Shown in pieces: positions 54,604 through 61,704 of a stretch of DNA of 64,000 nt. Origin of the DNA: Betaproteobacteria bacterium (GTDB lineage Bacteria > Pseudomonadota > Gammaproteobacteria > Burkholderiales > Casimicrobiaceae). Positions within the stretch are counted from its first letter, which is position 1. Every line of letters starts with the position of its first letter. A program made the position numbers and the translations under genes. Below the pieces are notes generated by a model. That model made no database searches and was not told the origin of the DNA. It was given only the letters and a program-made list of their open reading frames with translations. The DNA lies in assembly GCA_016717855.1 (NCBI GenBank), contig JADKEV010000020.1, forward strand, positions 74,047 to 138,046. The letters run 5' to 3'.

Positions 54604-55110
54604 CTACAGCACCACCGGCCTGTCCGGCAGTTCGTTGGCGTTCGCGCCGGCAGCGGGGAAGTGTTCCGCGAGGTGCCTTGTCACCGCGCGTATGCCGTTC
54701 TGCACGCCTTCCCCGAAATTCCCCTGGCGGAACGCGGCTTCCATGATGCGGCAAATCCCCTCCCACTCCGCGGCGCCCACATGGGCGTGAATCCCGCGAT
54801 CGGCGACGATCTCCACATCGCGGTCGGCCAGCAACAGGTAGATCAGCACGCCGTTGTTGTGCTCGGTGTCCCATATCCGCAACTGCGAGAACACGTCGAT
54901 CGCGCGTTCGCGCGCCGATTGCCCGGCGAACAGCGGGGCGCCGTCCAGCGCGCCCTCGACCGCGAATCGGATCTCCCCGGAATGCGTGGCTTCGCTTTGC
55001 CGAATCGCCGTGCCGATCGCGGCCATGGTTGCCTCGGGAAAGGCGCGGCGGACCCGCCAGGGCGCCGCCACGAGATGTCTTGCGATGCGTCCGATATCCA
55101 TGGTCACCAC
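54604..55110 (-). CDS. TPM-domain protein, second copy
   Basis: A 168-residue soluble protein with a TPM_phosphatase (Psb32/YgcG) fold: SEATHSGEIRFAVEGAL (about 34), HNNGVLIYLLLADRDVEIVADRGI (in two parts, about 84-107) and FRQGNFGEGVQNGIRAV. It has no signal or membrane segment and lacks the Gly-rich tail of its neighbour. It overlaps the preceding TPM gene by 7 nt and is the last gene of a lemA-TPM-TPM operon, a common arrangement of unclear function. Confidence 0.83.
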   Translation of the reverse strand: MVTMDIGRIARHLVAAPWRVRRAFPEATMAAIGTAIRQSEATHSGEIRFAVEGALDGAPLFAGQSARERAIDVFSQLRIWDTEHNNGVLIYLLLADRDVEIVADRGIHAHVGAAEWEGICRIMEAAFRQGNFGEGVQNGIRAVTRHLAEHFPAAGANANELPDRPVVL

Positions 55111-55976
55111 CGTCCCGAAGCGCCGCCACCGCCGAAGCCGCCGCCGCCGCCGCTGAAACCGCCGCCGCCGCCGCCGCCGCCACCGAAGCCGCCGCCGCTG
55201 CTGCCGCCATAGCCGCCGCCCAGTCCGCCGCGCCCGCCCATGCTGGCTACGCCGAGCGCCGTGAACAGAAATGCAAGCAGGCCCGCGCCCGCGGCGATCA
55301 CCGCGACGCCGATGAACAGCCAGGCCAGCCCGCCGACGATGGCGCCGGTCACCAGGCCGCCGGCAAGGCGACCCAGCAAGCTGCGCAGCACCCCGCCGAC
55401 CGCCAGCGCGACAATGAAGATGACAGGGATGTAGTCCTGGACGTCGGCCAGGCCGCGCGCGGGCTTTTTGGCGGGGGCCGGCAACGGCTCGCCATCGACG
55501 ACACGGATGATCCGTTCGACACCGGCCGCGATGCCGCCGGCGAAGTCGCCCTGCCGGAAGCGGGGGGTGATGATCTCGCTGAGGATGCGCTTGCTGGTCG
55601 CGTCGTTGAGCGCGCCTTCGAGGCCGTACCCGACTTCGAGGCGCAGTGCGCGATCGTCCTTGGCAATGAGGAGAATCGCGCCGTCATCGACTTTCTTGCG
55701 GCCGAGCTTCCATTGCTCGGCCACGCGCAATGCGTATTGCTCGATCGTCTCCGGCGCGGTGGTCGGAACGATGAGCACCGCGAGCTGGCTGCCTTTCCTG
55801 GCTTCGAATGCCTGCAGCGTCTGCTCCAGCGCCGCCTTCTGCGTCGTTTCCAGCGTCGCGGTCAGGTCGGTGACGCGTCCGGTCAGCGGCGGCACCGCGA
55901 CCTCGGCGCCCGCCAGCAGCGCGGCGCCGAGCGCGAACGCGAGGAACGCGCCTCTTGCCGCGCGGAGTGCCGTCAC
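55104..55976 (-). CDS. YgcG-family TPM-domain membrane protein
   Basis: A 290-residue protein: signal peptide (ARGAFLAFALGAALLAGAEV), TPM domain (about 30-165) with GSQLAVLIVPTT, DDGAILLIAKDDRALRLEVG and FRQGDFAGGIAAGV, two membrane segments (about 185-240), and a Gly/Ser-rich C-terminus of about 50 residues encoded by a GCC/CCG repeat tract at 55110-55230 (plus-strand view). This is the standard layout of YgcG proteins that accompany LemA. Its start overlaps the lemA stop by 4 nt. Confidence 0.88.
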   Translation of the reverse strand: MTALRAARGAFLAFALGAALLAGAEVAVPPLTGRVTDLTATLETTQKAALEQTLQAFEARKGSQLAVLIVPTTAPETIEQYALRVAEQWKLGRKKVDDGAILLIAKDDRALRLEVGYGLEGALNDATSKRILSEIITPRFRQGDFAGGIAAGVERIIRVVDGEPLPAPAKKPARGLADVQDYIPVIFIVALAVGGVLRSLLGRLAGGLVTGAIVGGLAWLFIGVAVIAAGAGLLAFLFTALGVASMGGRGGLGGGYGGSSGGGFGGGGGGGGGFSGGGGGFGGGGASGRW

Positions 55977-56611
55977 TTGGCGGGCGCGGGCGCCGGCGCC
56001 GCACCCTGCGGCGCGGCCTTCGCTGGCGCGAAGTCCACGGTGGGTGGCCTGGAGATGGCCTTTTCGTCTTCCACCGCGAAGTTGGGCTTGACTTTGTAGC
56101 CGAACACCATCGCCGTCAGGTTCGAGGGGAAAGAGCGCACCGTCACGTTGTACGTCTGCACGGCCTTGATGTAGCCGTTGCGCGCGGCGGCGATGCGGGT
56201 CTCCGTGCTTTCGAGTTGGGTCTGCAGGTCGCGGAAGTTGGCGTCGGACTTCAGCTGCGGATAGTTTTCGGCGACCAGCATCAGGCGCGACAAGGCGCCG
56301 GACAATTCACCCTGCGCGGCCTGGAACTTCGCGAACGCCTCCGGATTGTTGACGAGTTCCGGCGTGGCCTGGATGCTGCCGACCCGGGCGCGCGCATTGG
56401 TGACGCCGAGCAGCACGTCCTTCTCCTGCTCGGCGAAACCTTTTACCGTGTTCACCAGGTTGGGAATCAGGTCGGCGCGGCGCTGGTACTGGTTCAGCAC
56501 CTCGGCCCACGCCGCCTTCGACTGCTCGTCCTGCGTCTGGAACGTGTTGTAGCCGCAGCCGGCCAGGCTCAGCGCGGCCAGCGCCGCGAGGATTGCAATG
56601 AGTTTGCGCAT
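55973..56611 (-). CDS. lemA: LemA family protein
   Basis: A 212-residue LemA protein: lipoprotein-like N-terminus (LAALSLAGCGYN, lipobox at about 19), then the family's long helical bundle with RRADLIPNLVNTVKGFAEQE (about 50), NARARVGSI, LMLVAENYPQLKSDANFRDL (about 110) and the C-terminal YNVTVRSFPSNLTAMVFGYK (about 155). A short Pro/Ala tail follows. The function of LemA is not settled; it reliably pairs with TPM-domain proteins as here. It is the first gene of the operon, with 188 bp upstream to the next gene. Confidence 0.93.
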   Translation of the reverse strand: MRKLIAILAALAALSLAGCGYNTFQTQDEQSKAAWAEVLNQYQRRADLIPNLVNTVKGFAEQEKDVLLGVTNARARVGSIQATPELVNNPEAFAKFQAAQGELSGALSRLMLVAENYPQLKSDANFRDLQTQLESTETRIAAARNGYIKAVQTYNVTVRSFPSNLTAMVFGYKVKPNFAVEDEKAISRPPTVDFAPAKAAPQGAAPAPAPAK

Positions 56612-56799
56612 TTTCGATTTCTCCGTTCAGCGATGGGTGGCGCGGCAGCCGGCGCCGTTTGCAAGTCTTGCACCAGCCGCGGGCAATGTCCGTACGCTGT
56701 CGAACAATGCCGCCGCATGTGGCCGATGGTAGCAGGAATGGTCACCGACAATGCCTTGCATGACACCGCCGGCGATCACAAGCCCCGTTCGGCCCGGCA

Positions 56800-57183
56800 T
56801 CACCGGGACTGCCGCGAGCCGGACGCCCCGTCTTGCTTGCCGGGGTGGATCTCGGTGACGAACAGCTTGCCGTTGTCGCTGATGGCCTTGAACCTGACCT
56901 TGTCGCCGGCCTTGACCGTGTCGAGCAGCGCCTTGTCCTTGACCTGGAACACCATGGTCATCGGCGGCATGTCGAGGTTCTTGATCTCGCCGTGCTTGAT
57001 CGTCACCTTCGCGGCATCCTTGTCGACCTTGCGCACTTCGCCGTCGGCCACGTCCTTCGCCATGTCCATCTTGCCGTGATCCATCTTGCTGTGGTCCGCC
57101 TGGGCCCGCGCGACCCCGGAGACCGCAATGAGCGTGGCGGCCGCGAAGAGCGCCGGCACGAGCAGGGACTTGAGTGGGTTCAT
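56800..57183 (-). CDS. cusF: CusF-like periplasmic copper/silver-binding protein
   Basis: A 127-residue periplasmic protein with a signal peptide (LLVPALFAAATLIAVSGVAR, cleaved near AQA) and a His/Met/Asp-rich mature N-terminus. The CusF OB-fold core shows KVTIKHGEIKNLDMPPMTMV (about 72-91), supplying the metal-binding His and two Met; the Trp that packs on the copper in E. coli CusF is Met here, a variant frequent in distant homologues. It would hand Cu(I)/Ag(I) to the CusCBA-type pump whose cusA lies at the other end of this operon. Met 57183 is chosen for its AAGGA ribosome site. Confidence 0.9.
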   Translation of the reverse strand: MNPLKSLLVPALFAAATLIAVSGVARAQADHSKMDHGKMDMAKDVADGEVRKVDKDAAKVTIKHGEIKNLDMPPMTMVFQVKDKALLDTVKAGDKVRFKAISDNGKLFVTEIHPGKQDGASGSRQSR

Positions 57184-57280
57184 CTGGTGGTTCCTTTCAG
57201 GGACTGGGTTGGTATGTGGGGGCGCGGCCTTGCCGCCGCAACAGCGGCACTGCGCCGGGGACCATGCGGCTGCCGCGTCA

Positions 57281-57811
57281 TCAATGCTTGTGCGCGTGCC
57301 CATCGTCGCTGGCCTTCGCTTTCACCTTGGCACGCGCGACGTTGATCCGGCCCTTCATGCCGGCATCGTAGTGTCCCGGATGCAGGCAGGCGAAATGCAC
57401 CGGCCCCGCCTTGTTGAACTGCCAGATCACTTCGCCGGTCTGGCCGGGCGCCACGGTCACCATGTTCGGTTCCGCGTGCTCCATTTCCGGGAATTTCTTC
57501 ATCACTTCGTAGTGTTCCTTCAGTTCCTCTTCCTGACCCAGCACGAACTCGTGCTTGAGCCGGCCCGAGTTCCTGACGACGAAGCGGATCGTCTCGCCCT
57601 GCTTGACGGCCATGCTGGCGGGCGTATAGCGCATCTTGTCCGACATGTCGACCTGGATGGTGCGCGTCACGTTGGAGGCCAGGCCGGGCTGGCCGATGGC
57701 TGCGTCATCGTGACCGTGTCCGCCGGCATGGTTGCCCGCCGCGGTCGCGGCCGCGGCGAAGAGGGCGGCAGCAAGCGTCATCAGGGACAGGGTGGTGTTG
57801 CGTACGTTCAT
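57281..57811 (-). CDS. periplasmic cupredoxin (type 1 copper protein)
   Basis: A 176-residue exported protein (signal MNVRNTTLSLMTLAAALFAA, cleaved after ATAA). The mature part begins with a His/Asp-rich stretch GNHAGGHGHDD and folds as a cupredoxin: LKHEFVL supplies one ligand and HFACLHPGHYDAGM supplies Cys, His and Met, the type 1 copper set. It ends with a Lys/His-rich tail. Such proteins accompany multicopper oxidases in copper-resistance operons and may store or pass copper or electrons. A GGAAG site lies just upstream of its ATG; the frame extends further upstream only in shadow sequence. Confidence 0.9.
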   Translation of the reverse strand: MNVRNTTLSLMTLAAALFAAAATAAGNHAGGHGHDDAAIGQPGLASNVTRTIQVDMSDKMRYTPASMAVKQGETIRFVVRNSGRLKHEFVLGQEEELKEHYEVMKKFPEMEHAEPNMVTVAPGQTGEVIWQFNKAGPVHFACLHPGHYDAGMKGRINVARAKVKAKASDDGHAHKH

Positions 57812-57858
57812 CGGGCTTCCTTTGCGTTGGCTACGAAGAGAAGGTTGTGCCGGCCGGA

Positions 57859-59280
57859 TCAGTGACCGGCGTGGCCGGAATTGGTTCGGGGCTTCCGCAC
57901 CTGAACCTCGATTTCCCTGGCCGGCATGTTCTGCGGGCTCATCATGTGCGCGCCGCCGGACGCGCTGCGCGCCGGCTCGGCGAGGGCGCCGGTCCATTCG
58001 TACGCGACGGTGCCCGCCGGATGCTTGAACCAGTCCGGGTTCGAGTAGTCGCCCGGCTTCTGGCCGGCGCGCACCTTGAGCACGCTGAACATGCCGCCCA
58101 TCTCGACGGAGCCGAACGGACCCTCGCCCGTCATCATCGGCACCGTGTTGTCGGGCAGCGGCATTTCCATCTCCGCCATGTCGGCCATCCCGCGTTCGCC
58201 CATCACCATGTAATCCGGGATCAGGCTGGTGATCTTCCGGGCCAGGCCGCGGTGGTCCACGCCTATCATCGTCGGCACGTCGTGCCCCATCGCATTCATC
58301 GTGTGGTGGCTCTTGTGGCAGTGGAAGGCCCAGTCGCCTTCCTCGTCGGCGACGAATTCGACCTGCCGCATTTGGCCGACGGCGACATCGGTGGTGACCT
58401 CGGGCCAGCGCGCCGCCGCGGGCGTCGGCCCGCCGTCGGTTCCGGTCACCAGGAACTCGTGGCCGTGCAGGTGGATCGGGTGGTTGGTCATCGTCAGGTT
58501 GCCGATGCGGATGCGCACCTTGTCGCCCAGCCGCACGTTGAGCGAATCGATGCCGGGAAAGATGCGGCTGTTCCACGACCACAGGTTGAAGTCGAGCATG
58601 GTCATGATCTTCGGCGTGTAGCTGCCCGGGTCGATGTCGTAGGCGTTGAGCAGGAAGCAGAAGTCGCGGTCGACCTCGTCGATCAGCGGGTGCTTCGCCT
58701 TCGGATGCGTGACCCAGAAGCCCATCATGCCCATCGCCATCTGCGTCATCTCGTCGGCATGCGGGTGGTACATGAAGGTGCCGGGCCGGCGCGCGACGAA
58801 CTCGTAGACGAAGGTCTTGCCGGGCAGGATTGCCTTTTGCGTGAGCCCGCCCACGCCGTCCATGCCGTTGGGCAGGCGCTGGCCGTGCCAGTGCACGCTG
58901 GTGTGCTCGGGCAGCTTGTTGGTGACGAAGATGCGCACCCGGTCACCTTCGACGACTTCGATCGTGGGGCCGGGCGACTGGCCGTTGTAGCCCCACAGGT
59001 GGGCTTTCATGCCCGGCGCCATTTCGCGCACCACGGGCTCGGCGACCAGGTGAAACTCCTTGACGCCGTTGTTCATGCGCCAGGGCAGGGTCCAGCCGTT
59101 CAGCGTGACCACCGGGTTGTAGGGCCGCCCGCTCGCCGGCACCAGCGGGGGCATGGTGTCGGGCTTGGTCTGGATGACGGGCTCGGGCAGCGCGGAGAGC
59201 GCGACGCGGCTCACGGCCGTCGCGGCGATTGCGCCGCCGGCGAGGCCCGCGGCGCCCAGAAATTGTCTACGTGAACTCAT
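57859..59280 (-). CDS. multicopper oxidase, Tat-exported
   Basis: A 473-residue multicopper oxidase. Met 59280 gives a twin-arginine signal (SSRRQFLGAAGLAGG). Copper-site motifs are VHWHGQRLPNGMDG (about 130), TFMYHPHADEMTQM (about 169), NHPIHLHGHEF (about 281) and the type 1/trinuclear signature HCHKSHHTMNAM (about 338). The domain order and Met/His-rich C-terminal half fit the small CopA/PcoA-like and McoC-type periplasmic oxidases that oxidise Cu(I) to Cu(II). Its place between the cupredoxin and a TolC-type gene supports a role in copper detoxification. Confidence 0.9.
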   Translation of the reverse strand: MSSRRQFLGAAGLAGGAIAATAVSRVALSALPEPVIQTKPDTMPPLVPASGRPYNPVVTLNGWTLPWRMNNGVKEFHLVAEPVVREMAPGMKAHLWGYNGQSPGPTIEVVEGDRVRIFVTNKLPEHTSVHWHGQRLPNGMDGVGGLTQKAILPGKTFVYEFVARRPGTFMYHPHADEMTQMAMGMMGFWVTHPKAKHPLIDEVDRDFCFLLNAYDIDPGSYTPKIMTMLDFNLWSWNSRIFPGIDSLNVRLGDKVRIRIGNLTMTNHPIHLHGHEFLVTGTDGGPTPAAARWPEVTTDVAVGQMRQVEFVADEEGDWAFHCHKSHHTMNAMGHDVPTMIGVDHRGLARKITSLIPDYMVMGERGMADMAEMEMPLPDNTVPMMTGEGPFGSVEMGGMFSVLKVRAGQKPGDYSNPDWFKHPAGTVAYEWTGALAEPARSASGGAHMMSPQNMPAREIEVQVRKPRTNSGHAGH

Positions 59281-59355
59281 GCGGTGATGCTCCCGGCAAA
59301 GTGATCGGATGGGTGGTGCGCGCAATGGAGTGTGGCGCGGCAGTCAGCGTGCGCG

Positions 59356-60594
59356 TCAGTGCGCTCCATCGCCGCCCCCTTTGTTGGCGGTCCCGGTCGC
59401 TGTCACGGTGCTCGGCGCGGGCCTGCCCATGATGGTCGCCTGCAGCGCGGCATCGGCAAGCCAGAATTGGTGCTGTGCGCCGATGGCGGCAATCACGCTG
59501 CCGATCTGATCCCGCGAGTCCGCCAGCAGTTCGAAGACGCCGATGAGCATGCCGTTGTAGCGCAGCACGTTTTCCTCGGCGATGGTCTTGCGCAGGGGCA
59601 AGATCTCGTCGCGGTAATGCCGCGCGATGTCGTAGGCTGTCCGGTACGCCGAATACGCAACGCGCAGGTTCGAGCCGGCGGCGCGCACCGTCGCCTCCAA
59701 CCGGTTGGCCAGAGCCAGCGTCTGCGCGTCGAGTGCGTCCCGCTGCGCGTCGCCCCAGTCGAACACGGGCAGGCGCACGCTGATCTCATAGCCGCGTCCC
59801 GTGGCGCGGGTGCCCGCGGCATCGTCGAAGTGCGTGGAGCCGAGCACGCCCAGCTCGATGTCGGTGAAACTCTGCACGCGGCTCGTGCTCCGGGTTGCCG
59901 CGTTCGCCTCGAGGGCAGCCCTGGCGAGCCGGATGTCCAGCCGGCCCGCGGTCGCCGCGTGGCCCACCGCAGCCGGATCGCGCGGCGCCACGGGCAGGTC
60001 GGGTAGCCGGTCGGGCAACTTCATCGTTTCCGCCTGCCGGTCCGTGAGTCCGGTCTGCCGGACCAGTTGCTCGCGGGTCGCTGCCGCGAGGTGCTGCGCG
60101 GCGGCCAGTTGCGTCGCGGCGTCGGCGTAGAAGGCCTGTTGCCGCGCGCGGGCCAGCTTGCTGAAGTTGCCGGCGGCCTGCATCCGGCGCGCCAGCTCGG
60201 CGCTGGCTTCGGCGCTGGCGAAGACCTGCTCCGCGTAGTGCAGGCTCTGCTGCGCGGCCACGGCGTTGACCCACGCCTGCCGCACCAGGGTGACCTGTTC
60301 GATCACCTCGGCGGTCAGCTGCAACTGCGCCTGCCCGATGCGCTGCGTCGCGATCGCCTGGCGCTGCGGCAACAACAACAGGTCGAGCAGGCCGAAGGTG
60401 AGCGCGCGCTCGATTTCGAGTTCGTCGCCGATCCGCATCCGGGTCAGCGCGAAGATCGGGTTGGCGATCCGCCCCGATTGCGCCGCCGCCGCGGCGCCCG
60501 CCCAGTTCTCCGCCAGGATCGCCTGCAGCGCGGGACTGTTGACCAGCGCGAGTTGCACGGCGTCGCCAGCAGGCGGGTCATGGCCGCGCTCCAT
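59356..60594 (-). CDS. TolC-family outer-membrane efflux protein, N-terminus missing
   Basis: A 412-codon frame with the helical-hairpin repeats of TolC/CusC proteins: DAVQLALVNSPALQAILAEN (about 11), LTFGLLDLLLLPQRQAIATQ, LVRQTGLTD (about 184), and the second half with EISVRLPVFDWGDAQRDAL (about 265) and NGMLIGVFELLADSRDQIGS. It has no signal peptide or lipobox, which every member of this family needs; the frame starts directly in the first helix. A better-placed ATG at 60581 (overlapping the preceding stop) opens MTRLLATP in another frame, consistent with a lost 5' segment. It would form the outer-membrane channel of the Cus-type pump. Confidence 0.8.
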   Translation of the reverse strand: MERGHDPPAGDAVQLALVNSPALQAILAENWAGAAAAAQSGRIANPIFALTRMRIGDELEIERALTFGLLDLLLLPQRQAIATQRIGQAQLQLTAEVIEQVTLVRQAWVNAVAAQQSLHYAEQVFASAEASAELARRMQAAGNFSKLARARQQAFYADAATQLAAAQHLAAATREQLVRQTGLTDRQAETMKLPDRLPDLPVAPRDPAAVGHAATAGRLDIRLARAALEANAATRSTSRVQSFTDIELGVLGSTHFDDAAGTRATGRGYEISVRLPVFDWGDAQRDALDAQTLALANRLEATVRAAGSNLRVAYSAYRTAYDIARHYRDEILPLRKTIAEENVLRYNGMLIGVFELLADSRDQIGSVIAAIGAQHQFWLADAALQATIMGRPAPSTVTATGTANKGGGDGAH

Positions 60595-60949
60595 GGCCGC
60601 CGTGCGCGCCAGGCATGCTTCCCGCTGGAGCAGGCTGCGCCCCGGTACCGGACGGCGCGGGTGCGGCTGGAATCGCCGGAGCAGGGGCCGGCGAGGTCGG
60701 CGCGGCGCCGCCGGCGGGAACGGATTCCTTCGCGTAAGTCCGCCAGCCGCCGATCCTGCCTACGGTGTCATTGACCTCCCGCCACGGGCCGACACGCTGA
60801 TCATCATTGCGGCGGTAGCCGTCGAACACGGAACGGTATTGCAGGGCGGGCGGCGGCGCGGCGCCGTCCGGCGGCGATTGCGCCTGGGCGCAGGCGATGC
60901 CGGGCAGCATTGCGGCTAGCGCAAGCCAGCGAAGGCAAATGGTGAGCAT
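60578..60949 (-). CDS. small exported Pro/Ala-rich protein of the copper operon
   Basis: A 123-residue protein with a clear signal peptide (LTICLRWLALAAMLPGIACA, cleaved near AQA). The mature part contains SVFDGYRRNDDQRVGPWREVN (about 40-60), TVGRIGGWRTYAKE and then a Pro/Ala/Gly-rich tail ending with several His. Small proteins of this look often precede the TolC-type gene in betaproteobacterial cus/cop clusters; function is unknown. Its stop overlaps an ATG (60578-60581). Confidence 0.75.
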   Translation of the reverse strand: MLTICLRWLALAAMLPGIACAQAQSPPDGAAPPPALQYRSVFDGYRRNDDQRVGPWREVNDTVGRIGGWRTYAKESVPAGGAAPTSPAPAPAIPAAPAPSGTGAQPAPAGSMPGAHGGHGARP

Positions 60950-61074
60950 GGAATCCTCGCGTAGTCACGTTGCATGGTCCGCGCGAACAAAGCCGCGACG
61001 GGACGTGGATGAACGCGGCGAACGGGCGCATGCGGCGCGCCAATGCGGGCGCGCATGCAGCGTCGGCGCTGCCG

Positions 61075-61578
61075 TCAGGCGAGGAAGCTGCGGGGTGGCC
61101 GGTCAAGGCGGCCGGCGGGAGGGGAGGCGTGACCGGCGGCGAACGCGGGAAAGTCCGCGCTGTTTGCCGGCGCGGCGATGAGCAGCGATTGATCGCCGGT
61201 GAGCGCGGCGCTCACGCAACAGGGTGCGCACGTGCCGCACTTCGACTTGACCATCAGGTCCGGCGCCTGGTCCGCCGACGCAGCGTTGCCGTGCTGAATG
61301 GCAAACAACCCGGAGCCGGATCCGGCATCGTGCCCGGCCGCATGGTCATGCGCAGCGCCGTCCCCGTGCTCGTGTCCGAGCGCTGGTGTCGCCGCCGTTG
61401 CGTGCTCGTGCGCATGCGTGTGGGCCGGAGCCACGGCGCCGTGTGCGTGGGCGACCGCAGCGGTGTCCGAATGGTGGTTGGGACCGCACGCCATCATGCT
61501 CGAGGCCGCGAGGCCTTTCAGCGGCAGCGCGACCGCCAGCAGGCAAGTCAGCAGGAGTCGCGAGAGAGCGTTGTTCAT
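61075..61578 (-). CDS. His-rich exported protein with a Cys motif
   Basis: A 167-residue exported protein: signal LLLTCLLAVALPLKGLAASS, then about 80 residues containing many His (runs such as HAHGAVAPAHTHAHEHAT), a conserved-looking KCGTCAPCCVSAAL motif (about 120) and a Pro-rich end. Proteins of this type, related to DUF2946-like families, occur in copper-resistance operons and probably bind metal. Met 61578 is the usual start; six more codons are open upstream. It lies between cusA and the small exported protein on the same strand. Confidence 0.8.
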   Translation of the reverse strand: MNNALSRLLLTCLLAVALPLKGLAASSMMACGPNHHSDTAAVAHAHGAVAPAHTHAHEHATAATPALGHEHGDGAAHDHAAGHDAGSGSGLFAIQHGNAASADQAPDLMVKSKCGTCAPCCVSAALTGDQSLLIAAPANSADFPAFAAGHASPPAGRLDRPPRSFLA

Positions 61579-61704
61579 CGCGGCTTTATAGCACAACAGT
61601 ATGGCCGGGGCCAGAGTTGCGCGGCGCTGGCGAGAACGGGCGGACTCTCTTGCGCCGCCGGAATCGCGTCGGCCGATGTCTGGTCCACAGGCCCGGCTGG
61701 GGGG

